Assembly: GCA_030584025.1 (NCBI GenBank)
Contig: CP129487.1
Coordinates: 558,001-622,000, forward strand
Reading direction: 5' to 3'
DNA length: 64,000 nucleotides
DNA from: Cyclobacteriaceae bacterium
GTDB lineage: Bacteria; Bacteroidota; Bacteroidia; Cytophagales; Cyclobacteriaceae
The position numbers were made by a program, and so were the translations under genes. Below the pieces are notes generated by a model that was given only the letters and a program-made list of their open reading frames with translations, had not been told where the DNA came from and searched no databases. Numbering within the stretch: position 1 is the first letter of the stretch; every line of letters begins with the position of its first letter. Shown here piece by piece: positions 1 through 8,851 of the stretch.

Positions 1-1
1 A

Positions 2-400
2 AAAGATGTTCCACACGATTACATCGAACTGAAAAAGCCCTTCACAACGCGATACCTCAAACTTGAAAACGTGCACATGGCTGATGGAAAATTTGCCATA
101 GCCGGTTTTCGTGTTTTTGGAAAACGCGATGGTGCATTGCCAAAAGCTGTTGAAAGCTTTGCGGTGAGACGACATGCCGATACCCGCGATGCTACTTTTA
201 CATGGCAACCGGTTGAAGGGGCCTATGCGTACAATATTTATTATGGAATTGCACCCGATAAATTGTACAACTGCATAATGATACACGAATCAGCAGAACG
301 GTATTTCAGGGGGTTGAATAAAGATGTGAAGTACTTTGCGCAAATAGAAGCGATTGGTGAAACCGGGGTTTCTAATAGAAGTAATGTGATTGAATTTTAA
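2..400 (+). CDS. C-terminal end of a GH43-like glycoside hydrolase (partial)
   Basis: The reading frame is open from the left edge of the window, so only the last 132 residues are present. The visible part holds the end of a discoidin-like beta-sandwich (ending near IAGFRVFG) followed by a fibronectin type III-like module with TWQPVEGAYAYNIYYG. This layout is typical of the C-terminus of Bacteroidota family 43 xylosidase/arabinosidase-like enzymes; the catalytic domain is outside the window, so the family is inferred from the tail alone. An internal ATG at 71 is unlikely to be a real start because the similarity continues upstream. The gene lies 20 nt before the GH144 lipoprotein gene on the same strand and probably belongs to the same polysaccharide-use operon. 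Confidence 0.6.
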   Translation, partial: KDVPHDYIELKKPFTTRYLKLENVHMADGKFAIAGFRVFGKRDGALPKAVESFAVRRHADTRDATFTWQPVEGAYAYNIYYGIAPDKLYNCIMIHESAERYFRGLNKDVKYFAQIEAIGETGVSNRSNVIEF

Positions 401-420
401 TTGATTTAAACCAGACCAAC

Positions 421-1758
421 ATGAGAGGATTACAGGCAATTTTCATTTTTATAGCAGCCTTTATGGTGATGACAGCGTGCACACCACCCGCAAAGGAAGA
501 ACAGCAACAAGTATCGATAAGTGATGATTCGCTGCTCACACGCGTTCAATACGAAACCTTTCAATACTTCTGGGATAATGCAGAGCCTACTTCCGGCCTC
601 GCGCCCGAACGCACGCACATGGATAACATCTATCCGCAAAACGATAAACATGTGGTTACCACAGGAGGTTCAGGCTTTGGATTAATGGCCATCCTGGTTG
701 GCATTGAGCGAGGGTTCATCACCCGTCAACAGGGTTTTGAACGATTCAACCACATTGTTCACTACCTCGACACGGCTGAACGTTTTCATGGCGCATGGCC
801 ACATTGGCTGGATGGACAAACGGGTAAAACAAAACCCTTCAGTCCGAAAGATGATGGAGGTGATTTGGTTGAAACCGCTTTTTTGATTCAGGGCCTGTTA
901 ACCGTGCGTGAATATTTTAAAGATGGAAGTGAAGAAGAAAAGGCATTAGCCGCAAAGATTGATGAGCTCTGGCGCGAAGTGGAGTGGAGTTGGTACACCA
1001 ATGGCAAAGATGTGTTGTACTGGCATTGGTCGCCTAAGCATAATTGGGAAATGAATTTTCCGGTTGGCGGATATAACGAGTGCCTCATCATGTATGTGCT
1101 TGCTGCTGCCTCGCCCACCTATCCGATCAAGCCCGAAGCGTATCACAAAGGGTGGGCGCGCAATGGTGCCATAAAAACGGATCGAAAGTTTTATGAGTTG
1201 GAAACTGTGCTGGATCATTACGAGCACAGCGATGATGCCGTTGGGCCATTGTTCTGGGCACATTATTCCTACCTCGGCCTTGACCCGCGTAACCTGAAAG
1301 ATCAGTATGGTGATTACTGGCTCCTGAATAAAAATCATGCGCTTATTCATTACCGCTATTGTGTCGATAATCCGAAAGGGTACGAAGGGTATGGTGAGAA
1401 TTGTTGGGGGCTTACCTCCAGCTATTCTATGAAAGGCTATGCGGGGCACCAGCCCGATGGTGATCTCGGAGTTATTTCACCAACAGCCGCTTTGTCATCT
1501 TTCCCTTACACTCCGGAAGAGAGTATGAAATTTTTAAAATTCATGTATGCACCTGAACGCGACAGCCTGATAGGCGCATACGGTCCGTACGATGCTTTTA
1601 GTTTCTCTTCGAACTGGTATTTGCCGCGTTACCTGGCGATTGATCAGGGACCGATTCCGGTGATGATTGAAAACCACCGCACAGGTTTGCTGTGGAAATT
1701 ATTTATGGGTGCACCCGAAGTTCAGGAGGGCTTGAAAAAACTTGGATTTACGTATTAA
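421..1758 (+). CDS. GH144-type (glucoamylase-like domain) lipoprotein, probable beta-1,2-glucanase
   Basis: This 445-aa protein begins with a lipoprotein signal ending in VMTAC, with the lipid-accepting Cys at residue 20. It is therefore probably anchored in a membrane facing the periplasm or the outside. The rest is one all-alpha barrel-type domain with the glucoamylase-like pattern, including GGSGFGLMAILVGIERGF near residue 80 and GAWPHWLDG near residue 120. Family knowledge: GH144 enzymes of Bacteroidota (Chitinophaga, Parabacteroides) release sophorose or short oligosaccharides from beta-1,2-glucan. Substrate is inferred from family and from the adjacent GH3 gene; it is not proven by sequence alone. 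Many databases call such proteins beta-glucosidase or glucoamylase. The next gene starts 11 nt after the stop, so the two are almost certainly cotranscribed. Confidence 0.78.
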   Translation: MRGLQAIFIFIAAFMVMTACTPPAKEEQQQVSISDDSLLTRVQYETFQYFWDNAEPTSGLAPERTHMDNIYPQNDKHVVTTGGSGFGLMAILVGIERGFITRQQGFERFNHIVHYLDTAERFHGAWPHWLDGQTGKTKPFSPKDDGGDLVETAFLIQGLLTVREYFKDGSEEEKALAAKIDELWREVEWSWYTNGKDVLYWHWSPKHNWEMNFPVGGYNECLIMYVLAAASPTYPIKPEAYHKGWARNGAIKTDRKFYELETVLDHYEHSDDAVGPLFWAHYSYLGLDPRNLKDQYGDYWLLNKNHALIHYRYCVDNPKGYEGYGENCWGLTSSYSMKGYAGHQPDGDLGVISPTAALSSFPYTPEESMKFLKFMYAPERDSLIGAYGPYDAFSFSSNWYLPRYLAIDQGPIPVMIENHRTGLLWKLFMGAPEVQEGLKKLGFTY

Positions 1759-1769
1759 ATGTTTGCCAT

Positions 1770-4052
1770 ATGAGATTGAAAAATTATCTGTTTGCATCTT
1801 TTGGTTTGCTGATCATTTCCTGTTCCTCTCCAGGAGATGAAACATCATCGGTGGATAGAAAAATTGATTCGTTGCTCAATGAGATGACCCTGGAAGAAAA
1901 ACTGGGTCAACTGAATCTTCCCTCAGCCGGACAGTTCACGACCGGGCAAGCCCAGAATTCTGACATCGCGAAGAAAATTGAAAGCGGTTTGGTAGGCGGA
2001 CTATTCAATATTAAATCAGTTAATGCCATTCGCGAGATGCAGCAGATTGCTGTGGAGAAAAGCCGGTTGAAAATTCCATTGTTGTTTGGGATGGATGTGA
2101 TTCATGGTTATGAATCGGTTTTTCCAATTCCACTTGGGTTGAGTTGCAGTTGGGATTTGGAACTGATTGAAAAGACGGCTCGTGTTGCGGCACAAGAAGC
2201 GAGTGCGGATGGCATCAACTGGACGTTTTCACCGATGGTAGACATTTCACGTGATGCACGATGGGGAAGAATATCAGAAGGAAGCGGAGAAGATACGTAC
2301 CTCGGTTCTGAAATCGCGAAAGCAATGGTACGGGGTTACCAGGGCGATGATTTAACGGCAAACAACACCATCATGTCGTGTGTAAAACATTATGCGTTGT
2401 ATGGTGCGGCCGAAGCTGGCCGCGATTACAACACAACCGATATGAGCAAACACCGTATGTACAACGAATATTTTCCCCCGTATAAAGCGGCTGTTGATGC
2501 GGGCGTGGGCAGTGTAATGGCATCGTTTAATGAGATTGATGGAATTCCGGCTACTGCAAACAAATGGTTGTTGACTGATGTGTTGAGAAAAGAATGGGGG
2601 TTTGATGGATTCTTAGTTTCTGACTACACGGGTGTAAGCGAAATGATTGATCACGGTTATGGTGATCTTCAAACGGTTTCAGCAAAAGCATTGGCTGCCG
2701 GACTGGACATGGATATGGTGAGTGAAGGCTTGGTCAGCACACTGGCGCAATCACTGAAAGAAGGAAAAGTTACAGAAGCTCAGATTGATGCTGCATGCCG
2801 AAGAATTTTAAAAGCAAAATTTCAACTGGGTCTATTTGATGATCCCTATCGCTATTGCGATGAATCGCGTGCAAGGACAGAAATTTTCACAGCTGAAAAT
2901 CGCGCCTTTGCACGCAGTGTAGCCACACAAAGTTTTGTGTTGCTAAAAAATGACAAGAACATTCTGCCACTTCAAAAGAAGGGCACCATTGCATTGGTTG
3001 GTCCGCTTGCTGATGCAGCTACCAACATGACGGGTACCTGGAGTGTGGCGGCTCGTTTTTCTGAATCGATTACGGTTTTGGAAGGCCTGAAAAAGGCATT
3101 AGGTGATCAGGCTAAAGTTGTTTATGCGAAGGGATCGAATTTACATGAAGATGCAGCCATTGAAGAACGTGCTACCATGTTTGGAAAATCGTTAAACCGT
3201 GATCCGCGATCTGAGCAAGCCATTCGCGATGAGGCCGTTCGCATTGCAAAATCAGCGGACGTAATTGTAGCGGCTGTAGGCGAATCGGCAGAGATGAGTG
3301 GCGAAGCTTCTAGCCGGGTGAATATTGATATTCCGCAAACACAGCGTGATATGTTGAAAGCTTTGCTGGAAACCGGAAAACCGGTGGTAGTGGTATTGTT
3401 TACAGGCCGCCCGCTTACGTTAACGTGGGAGGATGAAAATATTCCGGCTATACTAAATGTGTGGTTTGGCGGAAGTGAAGCTGGTGATGCTATAGCCGAT
3501 GTGTTATTTGGTGATGTGAATCCTTCCGGAAAATTAACAACAACATTTCCACAACATGTAGGTCAGCTACCGATGTATTACTCGCATAAAAATACAGGCA
3601 GACCGTTGGCAGAAGGACAATGGTTTCAAAAATTCCGTTCAAATTACCTCGATGTTTCCAACGATCCGGTTTACCCGTTTGGTTATGGATTAAGCTACAC
3701 CACGTTTACGTACGATAAGCTTTCAGTGGATAAAAAGGAAATTTCGGCTGGAGGATCAGTGACAGTTACAGTAAATGTAACCAACACCGGTTCGCGTGAA
3801 GGTGCTGAAGTAGTTCAGTTGTACGTTCGTGATTTGGTGGGCTCACTTACACGACCCGTTAAGGAATTGAAAGGGTTTCAAAAGGTAATGTTGAAACCGG
3901 GTGAATCAAAAACCATTACTTTCACGCTTACTGAGAAAGATCTATCGTTCTACCGGGCCGATTTAACTTTTGGTGCAGAGCCGGGCAAGTTCCAGGTTTT
4001 TGTTGGTGGAAATTCACGTGATGTTCTTCAAGCTCAGTTCGAGCTGAAGTAG
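1770..4052 (+). CDS. GH3 beta-glucosidase lipoprotein (BglX-like)
   Basis: The chosen start at 1770 gives a 760-aa protein whose first 18 residues form a lipoprotein signal ending LLIISC. A longer frame reaches back into the upstream gene and would destroy this signal. The N-terminal GH3 barrel has the KHY motif (residues 206-208) and the nucleophile motif LVSDY, with Asp285 as predicted nucleophile. The alpha/beta sandwich domain has GESAEMSGEASSR, which supplies the likely acid/base Glu, and a fibronectin III-like domain ends the protein. It should remove glucose from the non-reducing end of beta-linked oligosaccharides in the periplasm. Some Bacteroides homologues prefer beta-1,2 linkages, which would fit the neighbouring GH144 enzyme. 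No truncation is seen. Confidence 0.88.
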   Translation: MRLKNYLFASFGLLIISCSSPGDETSSVDRKIDSLLNEMTLEEKLGQLNLPSAGQFTTGQAQNSDIAKKIESGLVGGLFNIKSVNAIREMQQIAVEKSRLKIPLLFGMDVIHGYESVFPIPLGLSCSWDLELIEKTARVAAQEASADGINWTFSPMVDISRDARWGRISEGSGEDTYLGSEIAKAMVRGYQGDDLTANNTIMSCVKHYALYGAAEAGRDYNTTDMSKHRMYNEYFPPYKAAVDAGVGSVMASFNEIDGIPATANKWLLTDVLRKEWGFDGFLVSDYTGVSEMIDHGYGDLQTVSAKALAAGLDMDMVSEGLVSTLAQSLKEGKVTEAQIDAACRRILKAKFQLGLFDDPYRYCDESRARTEIFTAENRAFARSVATQSFVLLKNDKNILPLQKKGTIALVGPLADAATNMTGTWSVAARFSESITVLEGLKKALGDQAKVVYAKGSNLHEDAAIEERATMFGKSLNRDPRSEQAIRDEAVRIAKSADVIVAAVGESAEMSGEASSRVNIDIPQTQRDMLKALLETGKPVVVVLFTGRPLTLTWEDENIPAILNVWFGGSEAGDAIADVLFGDVNPSGKLTTTFPQHVGQLPMYYSHKNTGRPLAEGQWFQKFRSNYLDVSNDPVYPFGYGLSYTTFTYDKLSVDKKEISAGGSVTVTVNVTNTGSREGAEVVQLYVRDLVGSLTRPVKELKGFQKVMLKPGESKTITFTLTEKDLSFYRADLTFGAEPGKFQVFVGGNSRDVLQAQFELK

Positions 4053-4084
4053 TGATCTGTTAAGAATAGTATTAAATTGGTGAG

Positions 4085-4756
4085 ATGAGAAGAACCTGTT
4101 GGTCTGCAGTTTTAAGTGTATGCTTGATACTCTGGTCAATTTCTGGTTGGGCACAGCAACAACCGTTTCCATATTGGAATGATGTACAGCAGGTAATACT
4201 GGCTGACCTTACAGAGCCAAAACCGAGGCATCAGATTTTGTTTGTAGGAAGTTCGTCATTCACCATGTGGAAAACTGCCAATGAAGCCTTTTCTGAAAAA
4301 ACGATTGTGAACGTTGGTTTTGGAGGATCAACATTACAGGATCAGATCCGCTACATCGATTACGTGATTACGCCTTACAAGCCACGTCAAGTTGTTATTT
4401 ATTGTGGTGAAAATGATATCGCATACGATTCAACTGTTACCGGGCGTGATGTGCTTAATCGGTTTGTACAGTTGATTACGCTTATTCATGAACGCTTTCC
4501 CGATGTGCATCTTTCATATGTTTCCATGAAACCTAGTCCGAGTCGTGAAAAACTTTTGCCTGTTTATCGGGAAGGAAATGAGCTGATTAAAGAATATCTA
4601 AAAAGTATAAGGCGATCTTCCTACATCAATGTCTATGATGCGATGTTGGATTCAGCGGGCAACCCCAGAAGGGAATTATTTCTAGGCGATATGTTGCACA
4701 TGAATGAAGCGGGTTATGCGATTTGGAAAGAACTTATCAGACCTCATTTAAAATGA
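4085..4756 (+). CDS. Secreted SGNH/GDSL-family esterase
   Basis: This 223-aa protein has a signal peptide (about residues 1-23, ending GWAQ) followed by one SGNH hydrolase domain. Block I is VGSSSFTMW, with Ser57 as predicted nucleophile; the usual GDS is replaced by GSS. The Gly of block II lies in GFGGSTLQDQ, the Asn of block III in YCGENDI, and the Asp/His pair in DMLHMNEAGY near the C-terminus. The complete set suggests an active esterase. Its position 32 nt after the GH3 gene suggests removal of acyl groups from a polysaccharide, but the substrate cannot be read from sequence. It is the last plus-strand gene before a convergent symporter, separated by a strong hairpin. Confidence 0.82.
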   Translation: MRRTCWSAVLSVCLILWSISGWAQQQPFPYWNDVQQVILADLTEPKPRHQILFVGSSSFTMWKTANEAFSEKTIVNVGFGGSTLQDQIRYIDYVITPYKPRQVVIYCGENDIAYDSTVTGRDVLNRFVQLITLIHERFPDVHLSYVSMKPSPSREKLLPVYREGNELIKEYLKSIRRSSYINVYDAMLDSAGNPRRELFLGDMLHMNEAGYAIWKELIRPHLK

Positions 4757-4757
4757 A

Positions 4758-4784
4758 CAGAGGTTTGTGAGACACAAACCTCTG
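4758..4784. terminator. Perfect 12-bp hairpin between convergent genes
   Basis: CAGAGGTTTGTG at 4758-4769 and CACAAACCTCTG at 4773-4784 form a perfect 12-bp stem with an AGA loop. It begins 2 nt after the SGNH esterase stop and lies 39 nt beyond the symporter stop. On the plus strand no T-run follows; on the minus strand the following sequence is moderately T-rich. It probably serves as a bidirectional terminator or 3' end stabiliser. Confidence 0.7.
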
Positions 4785-4823
4785 TGAACAAACCCTGATC
4801 ATAAAAAGCATCGAACTTACCGG

Positions 4824-6506
4824 CTACCAGAACACTGCATACAATACAGCGCATAGTATCAGTACAATCGTAGCACCGATATTAAATGCTGGACCGGTCT
4901 TGAATAATTCTCTATTGATCGGAATTCCTTTGGCATCGGCTGTCTTTGATTCGTAGAAGCTGATGGCTAAAATGATGGCCAGTGAAAGAACAGCGGTAAT
5001 GAACATCTGATCGAGGAACGGTATGTTCACAAACATGGCCGCATCCGACCAGCCTTTAGGTCCAACCTTAAAATAAAGTGCAATGGGTATTGAGCTGATG
5101 ATTCCCCAAATCGCCCCGTTGTTGGTGGCGCGCTTGAAGAATAGGCCTGCAAGGAATACTGCCAAAATACCCGGACTAACCACACCGGTATATTCCTGAA
5201 TAAACTGAAACGCCTGACCGAGATTGCCGAGCAAAGGCGCAATGAGCATTGCAACAATTAATGCTACAGCTCCGGTAATTCTTCCGGTTGATACAGTTTG
5301 TTTGTCGGTAGCGGTTTTGTTGATGTAAGGCCGGTAAATGTCCATCGTAAAAATGGTTGCCGTAGAGTTAAGCATGGAAGCAAGCGAAGAAACGATGGCT
5401 GCGGCCAATGCGGCCAGCACAAGTCCCTTTAATCCAGCAGGAATAAAGCTACGGATTAACCACGGCCAGGCGTTGTCATTGGCAATGGTTCCGGTGGCGG
5501 TAACAAAACTTGGATCAAGCGTTTCTTTTGTGAGTTCACCATTAGCATCCGCATTCAAAACAAACGCGATGATACCCGGTATAACCACGATCAATGGCAA
5601 CAACATTTTTAAAAATGCGGCAAACACAATTCCTTTTTGTGCTTCACCCAAGCTTTTGGCAGCGAGTGTGCGTTGAATGATATACTGATTGAATCCCCAG
5701 TAGTATACGTTCGCTACCCACATGCCGCCAAGCAATACAGCAAGGCCGGGCAAATCCCACCAGGCATCTTTTCCATTCGGGTCAATGATTTCACCCTTAC
5801 TTAAAATCATAGAGAATTTTTCTGGAACCACATTGAGGATGTGAACGAATCCGTCAATAACACCGCCAGTAGGTGAAACATGTTCCAAGGCCAGATAGGT
5901 TGTCATCAGTCCGCCAAAAATCAGCAACACTACCTGAACAACATCCGTCCAGGCTACGGCTGAGAGTCCGCCATACAACGAGTAAGCAGCCGCAAACAAT
6001 CCTAATCCAATAATGCTGTACATCATTAAACTTCCATCTCCGGTTCCAACAATGGTATCCAACGCGCGTGCACCGAGGTAGAGCACCGAAGTGAGGTTAA
6101 CGAAAACAAATAATCCGATCCAGAATACTGCGAGAATGGTTTTCAGGTTGGTACTGAAACGCTTTTCTACAAATTCGGGAATCGTGTAAATGCCTTTATT
6201 GATGAAGATGGGTAAAAAGAATTTTCCAACAATCAATAACGTGATGGCGGCCATCCACTCATATGAGGCGATTGCCAACCCAATGGCAAAACCTGAGCCC
6301 GACATACCGATAAATTGTTCAGCTGAAATATTCGCGGCAATCAGTGAAGCACCAATCGCCCACCAGGGCAGCGATTTGCCCGCTAAAAAATAGTCTTCTG
6401 CATTTTTTTCATGCCCTTTTTTATCGCGGGAAACATACAGGCCGATACCTAAAATGAGTCCGCAATAGGCGACAAAAATCACAGTGTCGAGAAACGTTAA
6501 GCTCAT
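4824..6506 (-). CDS. Sodium/sugar symporter of the SSS family, vSGLT-like
   Basis: This 560-aa integral membrane protein closely resembles the Vibrio sodium/galactose symporter vSGLT along its length. Residues known in vSGLT to contact sugar or gate the site are visible in matching context: Asn and Gln in AANISAEQFIG, Glu in IASYEWM, Asn and Tyr in YYWGFNQYIIQRT, and Gln in FQFIQEYTGVVSPG. It should import a hexose with sodium across the inner membrane. Whether it prefers glucose or galactose is not decided by sequence. It converges on the GH144/GH3/esterase genes, which suggests that it takes up their end product. About 14 membrane segments are expected. Start is the ATG at 6506. Confidence 0.9.
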   Translation of the reverse strand: MSLTFLDTVIFVAYCGLILGIGLYVSRDKKGHEKNAEDYFLAGKSLPWWAIGASLIAANISAEQFIGMSGSGFAIGLAIASYEWMAAITLLIVGKFFLPIFINKGIYTIPEFVEKRFSTNLKTILAVFWIGLFVFVNLTSVLYLGARALDTIVGTGDGSLMMYSIIGLGLFAAAYSLYGGLSAVAWTDVVQVVLLIFGGLMTTYLALEHVSPTGGVIDGFVHILNVVPEKFSMILSKGEIIDPNGKDAWWDLPGLAVLLGGMWVANVYYWGFNQYIIQRTLAAKSLGEAQKGIVFAAFLKMLLPLIVVIPGIIAFVLNADANGELTKETLDPSFVTATGTIANDNAWPWLIRSFIPAGLKGLVLAALAAAIVSSLASMLNSTATIFTMDIYRPYINKTATDKQTVSTGRITGAVALIVAMLIAPLLGNLGQAFQFIQEYTGVVSPGILAVFLAGLFFKRATNNGAIWGIISSIPIALYFKVGPKGWSDAAMFVNIPFLDQMFITAVLSLAIILAISFYESKTADAKGIPINRELFKTGPAFNIGATIVLILCAVLYAVFW

Positions 6507-6794
6507 AGGTTAAAATCAGGTTGAATGAGGTGAAATATAGCGCTTTAATCGATTCTGTAAGGCCTAAAAACAAGGAAATTGAAGGCTTAAACACACTTTT
6601 TTGAGAGCTGATCATCAAGGCAGCAAAGGATTAAAATTGCAGGGACAGAGATTAAATAGAGACAAAATGTCTTAAAATACCCCGTAATTGAATACAAAAA
6701 GGTGTCATTATGGCTTAATTATTGGATCGGCATATTTTTTCAGGATAGGCATGACGTAAGTGATTTTGAATGTTTAACCAAACAAAATAAAACT
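6507..6794. other. Divergent intergenic region, symporter / hsp20
   Basis: This 288-bp stretch between divergent genes should hold both promoters. Toward the symporter a TATATTTC sequence (minus strand, near 6535-6545) differs by one base from the TAnnTTTG element. Toward hsp20 no convincing element is seen, although the last 60 nt are AT-rich. An open frame from 6702 runs into hsp20 but its first 31 codons look non-coding. I see no RNA gene. Confidence 0.4.
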
Positions 6795-7235
6795 ATGAGC
6801 CTTATCAGATACAATTCCGCACTGAACGATTTCGTACCGACATCCTTCAGCAATTTGATCGATCGTTTTTTCAATGAATCCGTAGCCCGCACAGGTGGTT
6901 CTGCGTATTCGTTTGTGCCACGCGTTGATGTGGTTGAAACCGAAAAAGCCTATGAAATTCACGTGGCCGTTCCGGGTATGAACAAGGAAGATTTCAACAT
7001 CGACCTGAAGGACAATTACCTGACCATCAGCGGTGAGCGTAAGTTCCAGAATGAAAAGAAGGAGAAGAACTTCTACTCGATTGAAACGCAGTATGGAACA
7101 TTCAGTCGTTCATTCTCGCTGCCCGAAAATGTAGATGCTTCAAAAATTTCTGCAACCTATGTGAATGGAATTCTGGAGGTAACGGTACCAAAGGATGAGA
7201 AAAAAGCACTGAAAACCTCAATAAAAGTTAATTAA
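6795..7235 (+). CDS. Small heat-shock protein, Hsp20/alpha-crystallin family
   Basis: The 146-aa product starts at MSLIRYNSALNDF; the longer frame from 6702 adds 31 residues with no Hsp20 character. A short N-terminal arm is followed by the alpha-crystallin domain from about residue 35, with VPGMNKEDFNIDL, the hairpin around YLTISGERKF, and VNGILEVTVPK. A short C-terminal tail follows. It is an ATP-independent cytoplasmic holdase that binds unfolding proteins. It is monocistronic, with a clear terminator downstream. The neighbouring HtrA protease gene is another protein quality-control gene but is separated by its own leader. Confidence 0.93.
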   Translation: MSLIRYNSALNDFVPTSFSNLIDRFFNESVARTGGSAYSFVPRVDVVETEKAYEIHVAVPGMNKEDFNIDLKDNYLTISGERKFQNEKKEKNFYSIETQYGTFSRSFSLPENVDASKISATYVNGILEVTVPKDEKKALKTSIKVN

Positions 7236-7268
7236 AGGCACTAGCAAGTAGGGTTAGGTTAGGTGAGT

Positions 7269-7310
7269 AGCCTCGTCTCCGGCAACGGGGGCGGGGCTTT
7301 CTTTTTGTTT
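7269..7310 (+). terminator. Rho-independent terminator of hsp20
   Basis: AGCCTCGTCTCC (7269-7280) pairs with GGGGGCGGGGCT (7287-7298) using nine Watson-Crick and three G-U pairs around a GGCAAC loop. A T-rich run follows (7298-7310). It lies 34 nt after the hsp20 stop. Confidence 0.8.
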
Positions 7311-7411
7311 ATCACAGATTAATTTGCCCGCTTATCTAAAATGCGGCTGAGTTTTATCCTTCGAAATAAAAAATCCGTTAACTTTCTTATTGCTGCTAAA
7401 CACCTGTTGAT

Positions 7412-8848
7412 ATGAAGCGTACGATTATTTTTACCCTGCTCATTTTATTGGTTGCGATTGCCGGAGGCGTAATCGGATCCTGGTATACGGTACATTACCT
7501 GGATTCTATTTCTGCTCCTTATTCTTCCATTGAAGATCGGCAACGCATGAAACTGACCAGCTTTGATTCGGATAGTACCTATCGCGTTCCCGCAGGAATG
7601 GATTTTCTCACTGCTTCCAAAAAAGTAGTGAGCGGTGTGGTGCACATTCGTACCACCTATGGTTCAGGAATGTTCAGTCTCAATCCGTTGGAGTTGTACT
7701 ATAAAGCGCCAGCCCGTTCTTCTGGTTCGGGAGTTATCATTTCCGATGATGGATACATCGTTACGAATAATCATGTAATTGAAGATGCAACCAATGTTGA
7801 AGTTGTCATGAACGACAACCAACGTTACTATGCCAAAATTGTAGGCACCGATCCAAGTACCGATCTTGCTTTGCTGAAGATTAAAGCAAAAGAGCTTCCC
7901 TTTATTCGTTATGGAAATTCGGATGGCATTGGCCCGGGAGAATGGGTGTTGGCCATCGGTAATCCGTTTGATCTAAACTCAACCGTAACGGCTGGCATTG
8001 TAAGCGCAAAGGCAAGAAACATCGGCATCCTTCGCGATCGGAATAACCTGCAGGTTGAATCCTTTATTCAAACCGATGCTGCTGTGAACCCGGGTAACAG
8101 TGGGGGTGCATTGGTAAACCTGAAAGGCGAACTAATCGGTATCAATACAGCAATTGCCACAGCTACTGGGCAATATTCAGGTTACTCCTTTGCCATACCA
8201 GTAAGCCTGGTGAAAAAAGTAATGGACGATCTGTTGGAGTTTGGTCAGGTGCAACGCGGTTTGCTAGGCATTCAGATTTCTGATGTGGATGCAAATGTTT
8301 CGGATAGGCTTTCGCTTAACGTGAACCGGGGTGTGTTGGTGAACCGGGTTAGTCGCGGTGGCGCGGCAGAAGAATCGGGCATTCAACAGGGTGATGTCAT
8401 TACGGCTATCGACTCACGGCCGGTAAATACAGTTTCCGAATTACAAGAGTGGGTTGCCCGCAACCGACCTGGTAAAGAAATTTCGGTAACGTATGTACGA
8501 GGGACTGAAAATGTTACCGTACGTGCCCGCCTAAAAAACAGCGATGGTAACGAAGCACTTATTGAGCCCGAAATCAAAAATGAACTCAATGGTGCTTACT
8601 TTGAAGATGTGCTGTATTCCGACCTGCTCAATTTAAAACTTGAAGGAGGAGTACAGGTTAAAAAAGTGGAAGAAGGAAAATGGCAAACAGCCGGGTTGCG
8701 CGAAGGCTTTATCATCGCGTATGTGGATCGGGTACCGGTAGATAACCTCGCTGATTTGAACCGCATGCTGGAGTATAAAAAGGGCGGTGTGCTGATTGAA
8801 GGCTATTATGCGAATGGTGAGAAAGCAACCTACGGGTTAGATTGGTAA
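7412..8848 (+). CDS. Periplasmic serine protease, HtrA/DegP family
   Basis: The 478-aa protein has an N-terminal hydrophobic segment (residues 4-24), either a signal peptide or a membrane anchor. The trypsin-like domain carries the catalytic triad His121 (VTNNHVIEDA), Asp151 (DPSTDLALLKI) and Ser230 (NPGNSGGALVN). A PDZ domain covers about residues 270-365 and a second degenerate PDZ-like domain ends the protein. It should degrade or chaperone misfolded envelope proteins. A TAACTTTC sequence at 7379-7386 is one base away from the -7 consensus and 26 nt before the ATG. Its stop is only 3 bp from the stop of the convergent helicase gene. Confidence 0.93.
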   Translation: MKRTIIFTLLILLVAIAGGVIGSWYTVHYLDSISAPYSSIEDRQRMKLTSFDSDSTYRVPAGMDFLTASKKVVSGVVHIRTTYGSGMFSLNPLELYYKAPARSSGSGVIISDDGYIVTNNHVIEDATNVEVVMNDNQRYYAKIVGTDPSTDLALLKIKAKELPFIRYGNSDGIGPGEWVLAIGNPFDLNSTVTAGIVSAKARNIGILRDRNNLQVESFIQTDAAVNPGNSGGALVNLKGELIGINTAIATATGQYSGYSFAIPVSLVKKVMDDLLEFGQVQRGLLGIQISDVDANVSDRLSLNVNRGVLVNRVSRGGAAEESGIQQGDVITAIDSRPVNTVSELQEWVARNRPGKEISVTYVRGTENVTVRARLKNSDGNEALIEPEIKNELNGAYFEDVLYSDLLNLKLEGGVQVKKVEEGKWQTAGLREGFIIAYVDRVPVDNLADLNRMLEYKKGGVLIEGYYANGEKATYGLDW

Positions 8849-8851
8849 GCA

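Noticed and set aside
1692..1769. Extended N-terminus of the GH3 protein
   Set aside because: It overlaps the upstream gene and would bury the lipoprotein signal.
6700..6730. Sigma-54 promoter upstream of hsp20 (TGGC...TTGG)
   Set aside because: The -12 element is GG instead of GC and no enhancer-binding regulator is nearby.
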